Assembly: GCF_045062745.1 (NCBI RefSeq) | Contig: NZ_JBJGED010000012.1 | Location: 1 to 64,000 of the forward strand | Source: Paenibacillus_AA sp045062745 | Lineage (GTDB): Bacteria; Bacillota; Bacilli; Paenibacillales; NBRC-103111 | Direction: 5' to 3' | Length of the DNA: 64,000 nucleotides | Part shown: positions 18,065 to 26,372 of the stretch, piece by piece | How the letters are laid out: each line of letters starts with the position of its first letter | How positions within the stretch are numbered: the first letter of the stretch is position 1 | Position numbers and translations under genes: made by a program | Notes under the pieces: generated by a model | Database searches by the model: none | What the model was told of the DNA's origin: nothing | What the model saw: only the letters and a program-made list of their open reading frames with translations

Positions 18065-18274
18065 ATGAGAATCGCAAGAAAGCTGCAAATGATCTTTCAA
18101 TTGGAAGGGCACGAGTTCGTGACCGAATTATACAGGGAATTCCTTAATCGGGAGCCGGATCCGGGAGGCCTGCAAGATCACGTGAATTTGATGGCTTCCG
18201 GCATGCCTAAAATTAACATAGTCCTTGGAATCATGCTAAGCCAAGAGGCGCAAAACTTATACTATCGCCGCTAG
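18065..18274 (+). CDS. Stand-alone DUF4214 protein
   Basis: A 69-residue protein consisting only of a DUF4214-type domain (MRIARKLQMIFQLEG, ELYREFLNREPDPGG, SGMPKINIVLGIM). It differs from the C-terminal domain of the GT4 gene at 15077-15289 at only a handful of residues, with DNA differences mostly at third positions. The ribosome site GGGAGG is clear, so it is a real gene. A free copy of a module otherwise fused to enzymes suggests an adaptor role (inference). Confidence 0.85.
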   Translation: MRIARKLQMIFQLEGHEFVTELYREFLNREPDPGGLQDHVNLMASGMPKINIVLGIMLSQEAQNLYYRR

Positions 18275-18296
18275 TTTGTGGGAGGAGGGACCAACT

Positions 18297-19574
18297 TTGC
18301 GAATTAACGGGATCCTCAAACAGCTCATTGCTCTGGAAGGTGAAGCTTTCGTATCGGAAGTATACCGGCAATTGCTGGATCGCGAGCCGGATCCCGACGG
18401 ACTGGCTCATCATACGGAGCTCTTGGCTGGGGGAATGAGCAAGATGACGCTTGTGGCCAAAATCCTTCAAAGCCCGGAGTGCAGCGACCGCAACCGTTTG
18501 GATGACCTCGCTCCGCCCAACAAATCGCTTGCATCGACGATAAATTGGGTTCACCAATCCGGTACAGGCTCTTGCACCTTATTCGAGTGGCACGCATACG
18601 ACCAACCGGTCGAACCCAAGACAACGAGTGCCGAAATCCACCAAAACTTTCGGATTCCGATTGATTGGCCGCAATTTGTCGGCGTTGTCCCGCGCGGCAG
18701 GGTAGTAGGCCACCATGGATCGGTCATCACGCCGGACGGCGAACTGCTATGGGACGTTTGCGCCGATTACAGCAACCACACGCCTGAACTTCATCCCGTG
18801 ATGAGCATCCCGAAGCTCCCGCCCATGACCTACCGAAGGGAAACGATCGCTTCGGTTTCGATCCCCTGGCATGCGAATTATTATCATTGGATGTTTGATG
18901 TCCTTCCCCGGTTCGAGCTGATCAGACGAAGCGGCATCCGTGTCGACTCCTATTTAATCAGCTCAGACCCATCAGTCGCCTTTCAGCAAGAGACGCTGAA
19001 TGCGCTTGGGATTCCTCGCTCTGGGCTGATCCAGTGCGGGCCGGATACCCATATCAAAGCCGACAAGCTTGTGGTAACCTCTATGCCGGGTTTTGCGGGA
19101 AAGCCCCCGCTCTGGGCATGTCTGTTTCTTCGTCAAAAACTCATGCTCGACCGTCACGTCCACCCCGCACCAGGCCGGAGCAAACTGTATATAAGCCGGG
19201 CGGGTTCTACTTCACGGCGGATCCGCAATGAGCCGCAGCTGGCCGCCGTCTTGCAAGCCTATGGCTTTCAAGTTATCCAATTGGAGAAGTTGAGCGTCTC
19301 CGATCAAGCGAGGTTGTTCGCATCTGCGGACGTGATCGTCAGCCCACACGGAGCAAGTCTTACCAATCTGGTATTTTGCAGCCCCGGTACGAAAGTGATC
19401 GAGCTGTTCTCTCCTATTGCCATTCTTTCGTTGTATTGGCACATAAGCTGCAGTATGCGGCTGGACTACTATTACTTGATTGGGACCGCCGTCCATGGGC
19501 AGCACGGTGCCGATTACGACATCGATCTGAATGAAGTCCAAGTCTTGCTGAATAGGGCGGGATGTCACGTATGA
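18297..19574 (+). CDS. DUF4214 plus GT61-family glycosyltransferase (copy 3)
   Basis: 425 residues. The N-terminal DUF4214 (SEVYRQLLDREPDPDG) precedes a GT61 domain with NYYHWMFDVLPRFELI, YISRAGSTSRR and VIVSPHGASLTNLVFCSPGTK; Ser replaces Gly in SPHGAGL. It is closest in pattern to copy 1. TTG 18297 is preferred: GGAGGAGGGA lies 6 bp upstream and the protein then begins MRINGILKQL, matching copy 1. It starts 22 bp after the free DUF4214 gene. Confidence 0.86.
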   Translation: MRINGILKQLIALEGEAFVSEVYRQLLDREPDPDGLAHHTELLAGGMSKMTLVAKILQSPECSDRNRLDDLAPPNKSLASTINWVHQSGTGSCTLFEWHAYDQPVEPKTTSAEIHQNFRIPIDWPQFVGVVPRGRVVGHHGSVITPDGELLWDVCADYSNHTPELHPVMSIPKLPPMTYRRETIASVSIPWHANYYHWMFDVLPRFELIRRSGIRVDSYLISSDPSVAFQQETLNALGIPRSGLIQCGPDTHIKADKLVVTSMPGFAGKPPLWACLFLRQKLMLDRHVHPAPGRSKLYISRAGSTSRRIRNEPQLAAVLQAYGFQVIQLEKLSVSDQARLFASADVIVSPHGASLTNLVFCSPGTKVIELFSPIAILSLYWHISCSMRLDYYYLIGTAVHGQHGADYDIDLNEVQVLLNRAGCHV

Positions 19575-21088
19575 GTCGATGCGCTGTTATTTTACAGTCC
19601 CTTTTCCGTTTGGACGACAGAGGATTCGTGACGGAGCTTTACAGGGAAATTCTCGAACGCGACCCGGATCCCGGAGGTCTGGCCCACTATACATCGTTAT
19701 TAGCGGGAGGCCTATCGCGCCATGATCTGGTTGCCCGATTCCTTGTGAGCGAGGAATTCATTGCCCGCAGCGGGTTGCGGGATACGCTCCCGGTGCAGGG
19801 TACGTTTTGGACCACCGCCGAATGGTGGCAATCCGTGATGGGCTGTTCCGAGCATGCGGGTTACATGGAGTTTCCTAATGAAGAAAGCGTGCTTGTCACT
19901 CAACCCCAAACGATCGAATCCCGGGAACACCCGATGTTCGAGATTGTCCGGTCATGCAGCCGGCCGATGCAGCAATTCGTCGCATTCGTGCCGGGCGGCA
20001 GGGTTGTAGGGGCGAACGGGTCCGTGCTAACCCCGGACCACAAGCTGCTCTGGGATGTCTCCGTGGAATTCGTCAAGCCGAGGGTCCATACTCTGCACAG
20101 CAAGACGGAGCTGCCGAGGGCGACCTATATCCCGGAAACGGTGGCGGTGCTTACTTCCGACGTAAGCCAAAATTACTACCATTGGATGTTCGATGTACTG
20201 ATCCGTGTCGTGCTGTTGAGACGGAGCGGGATGAAGATTGACCGATATGTGATCAGCCGGCGCAAGCATCTGAGGTTCCAAGACGAAACGCTTGCCGCGA
20301 TGGGGATTCCTCCCGACAAGGTCATCGATTGTACGGAAGGTACCCATATCCGGGCCAAAATGCTGGTCGTGCCGTCCATGGCCGGTTATATGGGCAACCC
20401 GCCGAAATGGCTCTGCCGAGCTTTCCGCCAATTGATGGTGGAGGGGCGTGCGCCTGCGGCTGCAGGATATGATCGAATCTTTATCAGCCGTGAAGATGTT
20501 AACTACCGCAGAGTTGAGCACGAAGACGATCTTCTGGATGTCTTGGAAGGGTACGGGTTTCGGAAGGTCGTCCTTGATCGAATGTCCGTCTTGGAGCAGG
20601 CCGCCCTTTTCTCCTCGGCTCAAGTCATCGTATCCCCGCATGGAGCCGGATTGGCCAATCTGGTCTTCTGCAAACCGGGGACGAAGCTGCTGGAGCTGTT
20701 CGCTCCCGAATATGTGAATGCTTGCTACTGGTCCTTATGCGAGAAGGCGGGGATCGACTATTATTATTTGGTCGGGAATGGGGCAGTCCCCCCTGAGAAT
20801 ACGAATTCGCAAGCAAACATCGATGTTGATTTTCTCTCCGTCATACGGCTGTTGGACCGGATGGGCGTAGAACCGGCGGGACGAACGATCGCCGATATTC
20901 TGCAAACTGCGTTTCAAAGGGACGGATTTAATTATATAAAAAAATTGTACCGGGAGTTGTTAGGCCGGGAACCCGATCTACCGGGACTCCAGGATCATCT
21001 GCAGGCGCTCAGCACGGGCAAGTCCAAGCTGGCAACGGTTGAATCTTTTATGCGCAGCGAGGAAGCGCGCGAGCTATATCGGTATTAA
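19571..21088 (+). CDS. DUF4214 - GT61 - DUF4214 glycosyltransferase (copy 4)
   Basis: 505 residues. It is the only GT61 enzyme here with DUF4214 modules at both ends: N-terminal (TELYREILERDPDPGG) and C-terminal from about residue 435 (KLYRELLGREPDLPGL). The catalytic part has QNYYHWMFDVLIRVVLL and VIVSPHGAGLANLVFCKPGTK. The ATG overlaps the TGA of copy 3; ATG 19562 is an alternative. If DUF4214 modules pair with one another, this enzyme could bridge two partners (inference). Confidence 0.86.
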   Translation: MSRCAVILQSLFRLDDRGFVTELYREILERDPDPGGLAHYTSLLAGGLSRHDLVARFLVSEEFIARSGLRDTLPVQGTFWTTAEWWQSVMGCSEHAGYMEFPNEESVLVTQPQTIESREHPMFEIVRSCSRPMQQFVAFVPGGRVVGANGSVLTPDHKLLWDVSVEFVKPRVHTLHSKTELPRATYIPETVAVLTSDVSQNYYHWMFDVLIRVVLLRRSGMKIDRYVISRRKHLRFQDETLAAMGIPPDKVIDCTEGTHIRAKMLVVPSMAGYMGNPPKWLCRAFRQLMVEGRAPAAAGYDRIFISREDVNYRRVEHEDDLLDVLEGYGFRKVVLDRMSVLEQAALFSSAQVIVSPHGAGLANLVFCKPGTKLLELFAPEYVNACYWSLCEKAGIDYYYLVGNGAVPPENTNSQANIDVDFLSVIRLLDRMGVEPAGRTIADILQTAFQRDGFNYIKKLYRELLGREPDLPGLQDHLQALSTGKSKLATVESFMRSEEARELYRY

Positions 21089-21113
21089 GACCCTAAAAAA
21101 ACGGAGGTTCGCT

Positions 21114-21938
21114 ATGACGATTCAAGAGCGGATATCGGAAATCAAACAGAAGGTGGCGCCGATCCAAGGCTGGGTGTTCGATGAGGCGGGCGCGAAGCTG
21201 TATGAACTGGTACGCTTCCATACGCCTAACGGCACCGTAGTCGAGCTCGGATCGTGGAAAGGCAGGTCAACCGTCTGGTTGGCGCATGCGGTAATGGATC
21301 GAGGGGACGGCGTCGTGTACGCCGTGGATACATGGAAGGGCACGGCTACCGAGGAAGGGCATCAACAATTGTTAAGCGGGTACAAGGAAAATCAGCTGTT
21401 CGAGGAGTTTCGACGGAATTTGACCAACGCCGGCGTCTATCCGGGCGTGATTGCGATTCAAGGCGATACGGTGGAAGTGTCCAACCGGTTTCCCAAAAAC
21501 TTGCCCATAGGATTGTTGTTCATAGACGCCTGCCACGATTATCCGGCGGTCAAAGAAGACTTCGAGAGATGGAGCCCTATGGTGGCAGAGGGGGGCTACA
21601 TCGTATTTGACGATGTCCCTTCCTGGGAAGGTCCTACGAGATTCGTGGCCGAGCTGCCGCCTTCCTATAAAATCAGATCCATTCAGCATAATCAATGCAT
21701 CGTGAAGAAAATGAAGGAATCGGACATCCGAATCGCCGACATCCTCCAGCATTTGTATCAAAAAGAAGGGCCGGCGTTCGTGGCAGAAGCCTACAAAGAG
21801 CTGCTGAACCGGGAGCCGGAAGAGGAAGGCTTGCTCGGACATGTGCAGTTGCTTGCCGGAGGCATGGGGAAGCAAGGGATTGTATCCGGCATTGTGCAAA
21901 GCGCGGAAGCGGCGCAGCTGTATCATCGGGGAAGATAA
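21114..21938 (+). CDS. Class I SAM methyltransferase (family 24) plus DUF4214
   Basis: 274 residues. The N-terminal about 200 residues are a small-molecule methyltransferase: VVELGSWKGRSTVWLA is the SAM loop, AVDTWKG the acidic ribose-binding segment, FIDACHDYPAVKEDFERW the catalytic-region helix. From about residue 205 a DUF4214 domain follows (AEAYKELLNREPEEEGL). It may O-methylate a sugar, as rhamnose is methylated on some exosporium glycans; substrate inferred only. CGGAGGT lies before the ATG. Confidence 0.85.
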   Translation: MTIQERISEIKQKVAPIQGWVFDEAGAKLYELVRFHTPNGTVVELGSWKGRSTVWLAHAVMDRGDGVVYAVDTWKGTATEEGHQQLLSGYKENQLFEEFRRNLTNAGVYPGVIAIQGDTVEVSNRFPKNLPIGLLFIDACHDYPAVKEDFERWSPMVAEGGYIVFDDVPSWEGPTRFVAELPPSYKIRSIQHNQCIVKKMKESDIRIADILQHLYQKEGPAFVAEAYKELLNREPEEEGLLGHVQLLAGGMGKQGIVSGIVQSAEAAQLYHRGR

Positions 21939-21963
21939 GGCTGTAAAGTCCCGGGATAGCGGC

Positions 21964-22030
21964 GCGGATCCTCCAGCTTGATTAAGCTTTTCACTGTCCA
22001 CGAATTGGGGCTGGAGGATTCGCTTTGCTT
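21964..22030 (+). terminator. Stem-loop with T-rich tail, possible terminator or attenuator
   Basis: GCGGATCCTCCAGC (21964-21977) pairs with GCTGGAGGATTCGC (22010-22023), with one G-T pair and a 32-base loop. TTTGCTTTG follows. It separates the methyltransferase from the fucosyltransferase and may only weaken read-through. Confidence 0.5.
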
Positions 22031-22071
22031 TGCCGGTTCACATATATACCGAAAGACTGGCGGTGAGACCT

Positions 22072-23070
22072 ATGAGTTGTGGGGACCGATTGCGGGAACT
22101 GTTTCAATTGGATGATGTAGGCTTCGTGACTGAACTATATAGGGAGTTTCTTGAACGTGAGCCCGAAGCGGAAGGCTTGGAAGGACATCTGCATTTGCTC
22201 CGATCCGGATTAACCCGCTACCAGATCGTCGCAGGTATAGCGGGAAGCCAGGAAGCTTTGCAAAAAATGAATGGATCCGAGCTGCCCGTTCTAGCGATGT
22301 CTACGTTGGGAGCGAATGGGAGATTCGGCAATCAGCTGTTTCAGTATGCGTTTCTTCGAGTGTATGCCAAACGTCACGGGCTCCGGGTCGAAACCTCCCC
22401 ATGGATCGGCAGGTATCTATTCGGTTGCGCCGACCCTCCGATCTCAAGAGCTTGGCCGATGGTCACTCAAAGCTGGCAGGCCCCTCAAGACGATCACATC
22501 CCGCATTTAGTCCCGCCTCTCAGCAACGTGGATATATGGGGTTATTTTCAATATCACACATCGTATTACGCGCCCGACCGACAATTCATTCGATCTCTAT
22601 TCGTCCCCACGCCGGCGGTGCGGGACCGGCTTCAGCCGGCGGTCCGACAGCTGAGATCGCTCGGCAAGACGGTCGTCGGCATCCATCTCCGCAGAACCGA
22701 TTGCTATGTATTCACAACGCCCTCCGGATGGTACAAGCAGGTGCTGGCGGACCTTTGGCCTCGATTGGAATCTCCGGTTTTGTTTCTCGCGAGCGACGAT
22801 CTGGACGCCGTCAGGTCCGACTTTACGCCCTTTCATCCCGTTACTTCCTGGGACCTGAACGTCTCCATGCCCGAGGCGGACTTTTATCCGGATTTCTATT
22901 TGTTAAGCCAATGCGACTATATGGCCATCTCCAACAGTTCCTATTCCTTCACCGCCAGTTGGCTGAACGATCGGGCGCAGTTGTTCCTGAAGCCGGATCC
23001 GAGAGCGGGCAAGCTGGTCCCTTACGATCCATGGAACTGCGAGCCTTTGTGGCATCCATTTACTTTTTAG
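22072..23070 (+). CDS. DUF4214 plus GT11 alpha-1,2-fucosyltransferase-like protein
   Basis: 332 residues. After an N-terminal DUF4214 (TELYREFLEREPEAEG) comes a GT11 domain: GRFGNQLFQYAFLR near the start, the GDP-fucose-binding motif GIHLRRTDCY and SNSSYSFTASWL near the end. These are the usual motifs of alpha-1,2-fucosyltransferases. GDP-fucose can be made from genes in this window (manC, gmd, fcl), so donor supply and transferase agree. ATG 22072 with GGTGAG upstream is preferred to TTG 22030. Confidence 0.88.
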   Translation: MSCGDRLRELFQLDDVGFVTELYREFLEREPEAEGLEGHLHLLRSGLTRYQIVAGIAGSQEALQKMNGSELPVLAMSTLGANGRFGNQLFQYAFLRVYAKRHGLRVETSPWIGRYLFGCADPPISRAWPMVTQSWQAPQDDHIPHLVPPLSNVDIWGYFQYHTSYYAPDRQFIRSLFVPTPAVRDRLQPAVRQLRSLGKTVVGIHLRRTDCYVFTTPSGWYKQVLADLWPRLESPVLFLASDDLDAVRSDFTPFHPVTSWDLNVSMPEADFYPDFYLLSQCDYMAISNSSYSFTASWLNDRAQLFLKPDPRAGKLVPYDPWNCEPLWHPFTF

Positions 23071-23089
23071 GAAAGCGAGTGACGATAAA

Positions 23090-23884
23090 ATGCATGAAGA
23101 ATATACAATATGGGAGCAGCAAGGCAGGCCCGTTCCGCCTCCGCATGGAATCAAAATATGGGTTGTAAGGGAATACGGCGCGCGGTTCGGCTTGCGTACG
23201 CTTATTGAAACGGGAACGTTCCATGGGGACATGCTGCACGGAGTCAAATACCTCTTCGACCCCATTTACTCGATCGAGCTCGATCTTCATTTGCACGAAG
23301 CTGCTAAGGTCCAATTTGCTCCGTATGGGAATATTAAGCTGCTCCAAGGGGACAGCGGCGAAAAGCTCGGCCCGCTCCTCGCCAATCTCAGAGAGCCTGC
23401 CTTGTTCTGGTTGGACGGACACTATTCCGGAGGGATTACGGCCAGAGGCTCACGAGACACGCCGATCGTTCAGGAGCTGGAACACATCTTCCGCCATCCG
23501 ATCAAGGATCACGTGCTGTTGATCGACGACGCCCGGTGCTTCGTGGGACAAGACGACTACCCCACAATCGACGAGCTCCGGGAAATCATTCATGGCTATG
23601 ATCGGACCCTCCATTTTGAAGTAAGAAACGACATTATCCGAATTCATCGGCAGGAACCGGCAATCTCAGAAAAGGCGTTTCAACCGATGAGTCATCTTTT
23701 GCAGCTGGACGGGTATCCCTTTGTGACGGAAGTGTACAGACAATTTCTCAACCGGGAGCCGGAGCCTGAAGGGCTGCACATTTATGCGCAGCTATTGGCC
23801 GGCGGGATGCCCAAGCTGGAGATCATTGCTTCCGTCTTGCTGAGCGATGAGTCGAACTATCTGCTGCGTTCGTATCCCTTGTAG
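23090..23884 (+). CDS. Methyltransferase-like protein plus DUF4214
   Basis: 264 residues. The N-terminal domain has LIETGTFHGDML, YSIELD, LLQGDSGEKL, FWLDGHYSGG and LLIDDARCFVGQDDYP, a pattern seen in a conserved family of Rossmann-type proteins usually annotated as class I SAM-dependent methyltransferases. I cannot name the substrate. A DUF4214 domain occupies the last 65 residues (TEVYRQFLNREPEPEG). It starts 20 bp after the fucosyltransferase and is in the same operon. Confidence 0.75.
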   Translation: MHEEYTIWEQQGRPVPPPHGIKIWVVREYGARFGLRTLIETGTFHGDMLHGVKYLFDPIYSIELDLHLHEAAKVQFAPYGNIKLLQGDSGEKLGPLLANLREPALFWLDGHYSGGITARGSRDTPIVQELEHIFRHPIKDHVLLIDDARCFVGQDDYPTIDELREIIHGYDRTLHFEVRNDIIRIHRQEPAISEKAFQPMSHLLQLDGYPFVTEVYRQFLNREPEPEGLHIYAQLLAGGMPKLEIIASVLLSDESNYLLRSYPL

Positions 23885-23924
23885 AGTTGCTGCTGAGCCA
23901 AATCTGAGACAAAGGAGTAATGTC

Positions 23925-24554
23925 ATGATCTTGGATATTAGACAGCTGTTCCATGATTTCCGGATTACCCCCAAGGGGGTCATTCATATCGGAGCCCATG
24001 AGGGACAAGAGCTTCCTATCTATCTCGCCATGGGCTTTAACCGCATCTTGTTCGTGGAAGCGAACCCGAACGTATTCATTCGCCTGCAAGCCAACATTGG
24101 CGCCTTTCCCCAAGTAAAAGCCGTCCAATGCGCTATCAGCGACCGAAACGGCACGGAGGTCCTGCACGTCACGAATTTTGATGCCAGCAGCTCCATTCTG
24201 CCCCTGAAGCGGCATCTGGACATCTATCCAAGCATTCAGGAAGAGGCGCAAGTGGCCGTCACTTCTCGGACGTTGGATCTGCTCCTGCATGAGATCAATG
24301 AGCCGGCCGACCAATACAACTTCATCAACATCGATATCCAGGGCGCCGAGCTTCGCGCTTTGTCAGGGGCCTTAGCGACGCTGAAGCACATCGCGGCGAT
24401 CAATTCGGAAGTGAATTTCGAAGAGCTCTACGCTGGCGGTGTCTTGATTCACGACCTGGATGCATTCCTGGCGTCCCAATCGTTTCACCGGGTCGCTGCC
24501 GCAGCGCCTCATCACCCTTCCTGGGGAGACGCTTTTTATGTAAAAGGTAGATAG
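23925..24554 (+). CDS. FkbM-family methyltransferase (1)
   Basis: 209 residues. FkbM enzymes methylate sugar or polyketide hydroxyls. Visible motifs are GVIHIGAHEGQELP (SAM loop), RILFVEANPNVFIRLQANI, SRTLDLLL and INIDIQGAELRALSGA, the last two being typical of FkbM. No DUF4214 is attached. The ATG follows AAAGGAG at 7 bp. It is 40 bp downstream of the preceding methyltransferase-like gene. Confidence 0.88.
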   Translation: MILDIRQLFHDFRITPKGVIHIGAHEGQELPIYLAMGFNRILFVEANPNVFIRLQANIGAFPQVKAVQCAISDRNGTEVLHVTNFDASSSILPLKRHLDIYPSIQEEAQVAVTSRTLDLLLHEINEPADQYNFINIDIQGAELRALSGALATLKHIAAINSEVNFEELYAGGVLIHDLDAFLASQSFHRVAAAAPHHPSWGDAFYVKGR

Positions 24555-24564
24555 GAGGAATTCT

Positions 24565-25272
24565 ATGAGCGAAATGCATAGCTATGAACGTTCCTACCAC
24601 TCCCAGAACGGCGAGGACGGAATCTTGCAGGAGCTCTTCACCAGAATCGGAGAGACGAATCGCTATTTTGTGGAGTTCGGGGTGGAGAACGGGCTTCAAT
24701 GCAACACCTACTTTTTGGCGGCCCACCGAGGATGGTCCGGTCTTATGATGGAAGGATCGCCGCTCCTGTTCCCTCAACTTCAGGTTCATCTCGCTCCGTA
24801 TCCCCAGGTCAAAACCGCTCATCATTTCATTACTAGAGAAAATATCGTTTCCTTGTTTGGCCTCTATGGGGTACCGCCCGAGCCGGATCTGCTGTCGATC
24901 GACATCGACGGCAACGATTATTGGGTCTGGCAGGCGCTGAGCGGCTACAGGCCGCGGGTTGTGGTGATCGAATATAATGCGGCCTACCCGCCGCCGCGCA
25001 GGATGGTTGTCCGCTACAATCCCGATTTCCAATGGAACGGGACCACCTATTACGGAGCCAGCCTCTCGTCGCTCGCCGAACTCGGCAAGCAGCTTGGATA
25101 TGCGTTAATCGGAACCGACTCCCGAGGGGTAAACGCCTTTTTTGTGCGCAGGGACGTGCTGCCCTCCTCCGGCTTTCCCGAATTAACCGCAGGTCAGGCC
25201 TACAATCCGCCCGGCTATGGACTGCCCGGCATCGGTCACCCCCACGGGTCTGGACCGATTGTGGATGGATAA
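24565..25272 (+). CDS. FkbM-like methyltransferase (2)
   Basis: 235 residues distantly related to FkbM: SQNGEDGILQELF, YFVEFGVENGLQCNTYFL (SAM-loop equivalent), MMEGSPLLFPQL, LSIDIDGNDYWVW and VVVIEYNAAYPP. The C-terminal tail is Gly/Pro-rich. It starts 10 bp after the first FkbM gene, with AGGAGG upstream. It is last in the long plus-strand operon and ends just before a two-way terminator. Confidence 0.78.
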   Translation: MSEMHSYERSYHSQNGEDGILQELFTRIGETNRYFVEFGVENGLQCNTYFLAAHRGWSGLMMEGSPLLFPQLQVHLAPYPQVKTAHHFITRENIVSLFGLYGVPPEPDLLSIDIDGNDYWVWQALSGYRPRVVVIEYNAAYPPPRRMVVRYNPDFQWNGTTYYGASLSSLAELGKQLGYALIGTDSRGVNAFFVRRDVLPSSGFPELTAGQAYNPPGYGLPGIGHPHGSGPIVDG

Positions 25273-25285
25273 GGTTGCCTATGTA

Positions 25286-25315
25286 AGGCTGTTGATCACC
25301 CTCAACAGCCTTTCT
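25286..25315. terminator. Two-way rho-independent terminator
   Basis: AGGCTGTTGA and TCAACAGCCT flank a 6-base loop, followed by TTTCTT on the plus strand. It lies between convergent genes and includes the stop codon of the minus-strand methyltransferase. Confidence 0.75.
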
Positions 25316-26114
25316 TCCATAATGTGAGGCGGCTGGCGACGATTCGCTCGAAGTCTGCCTGTGTGAGCGACGGCCGATTGAAGTGCAGGCTCATGGAACG
25401 TGCCATATCGGCATTGCACGCGATCTCGAATACAGAAGGAGAGATCGAACGAGGCGTTAACAGATGCAGAGATGTCCCGTTGGAGTAAAGATTCAATCCG
25501 AACCGCTTCGCCAAATGGAATAAGGAATCGAGGGTATAGATCGAAATATGCTGTCCGCCGTCCAACGCATAGTACCACCATTCGCTAGGCAGCGGGCGAT
25601 GAGCAGGCAGCAGCTCGGTGCTGAACAGAATGGAATCGGAATAGGCGAGAAGACGGTTCAATTCCGCGATCGGATGAGTGAAATGCTCGAACAACTCGAA
25701 TGCCGTGATAAGCTCGTAACGCTCTCCCGTCGACAGATCGGCCTCCGCGCCCTTCGCGAACAGATTGGGGCAGAACGGATCATAGTGGCGGAAGTGGTAC
25801 CCGGCATCCCGCATCAATCTAGTGAGAGTCCCATACCCGCCCCCATAGTCGAGGTACATCGCACCCGGATTCAAGAAAAGACCGATCAGCAGCTTGGTAA
25901 TATCCGCATTTAGTATATTCCGGCTGAGCAGACCGATATCGCTGTCGATGATGGCGCTCGAGTAGGCTTCGTCCAGCCAATACGGAGCTTCGGTCTGGAC
26001 GAAGCCGCACTGGGAGCATTGAAGATACGAGATTTGGTGTTTCTTCATGATGACCGCGTCCGCCATCCACCCGGACGGCGCCCCGCAGATGTTGCAGGTT
26101 CCCCCTTTCGACAT
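25302..26114 (-). CDS. Class I SAM methyltransferase with N-terminal zinc ribbon
   Basis: 270 residues. A CxxC...CxxC ribbon (CNICG near residue 7 and CSQCG near residue 34) precedes a Methyltransf_23-type fold with YLDYGGGYGTLTRLM, ITAFELFEHFTHP and LFSTELL. This layout resembles sugar C-methyltransferases and related enzymes. The start is ATG with GGAGGGG 7 bases upstream on the minus strand. It is the only minus-strand gene in the first 29 kb and is divergent from manC. A CATACACTA element lies 71 bp upstream of its start codon. Confidence 0.82.
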   Translation of the reverse strand: MSKGGTCNICGAPSGWMADAVIMKKHQISYLQCSQCGFVQTEAPYWLDEAYSSAIIDSDIGLLSRNILNADITKLLIGLFLNPGAMYLDYGGGYGTLTRLMRDAGYHFRHYDPFCPNLFAKGAEADLSTGERYELITAFELFEHFTHPIAELNRLLAYSDSILFSTELLPAHRPLPSEWWYYALDGGQHISIYTLDSLFHLAKRFGLNLYSNGTSLHLLTPRSISPSVFEIACNADMARSMSLHFNRPSLTQADFERIVASRLTLWKKGC

Positions 26115-26184
26115 GCAATCCCCTCCCTGACGATTTCAATGAACTTGCTCGTCCCCCGCACTTTCCTCAAAACGAAGCTAAGTT

Positions 26185-26193
26185 TAGTGTATG
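26185..26193 (-). promoter_or_regulatory. Sigma-K/E-like -10 element before the methyltransferase
   Basis: The minus strand reads CATACACTA, matching the sigma-K -10 pattern CATANNNTA and 7 of 8 bases of the sigma-E pattern CATACAAT. No clear -35 element was found. Confidence 0.4.
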
Positions 26194-26273
26194 CCGGGTC
26201 TTCCCCGCTTGCTTGGACAAATCCTTCGCAACCTGTGGACAATAGCCAATTTCCCGCCAATCGGGTCAGTGTC

Positions 26274-26304
26274 CTATATCGTGTCCCAGCCTGTGCATAG
26301 TATA
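26274..26304 (+). promoter_or_regulatory. manC: Candidate mother-cell promoter of manC-gmd
   Basis: CTATATC (26274-26280), 15 bases, then CATAGTATA (26296-26304). The -10 fits sigma-K (CATANNNTA) and 6 of 8 sigma-E positions, and the -35 keeps the ATA core of sigma-E. It is about 70 bp before the manC start. Confidence 0.4.
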
Positions 26305-26372
26305 TAAACATCTCGCATGCTACTAGAGCCAAGGTATGGATTGTGAGGCGAATCCGGCGAGGAGGATACAGG

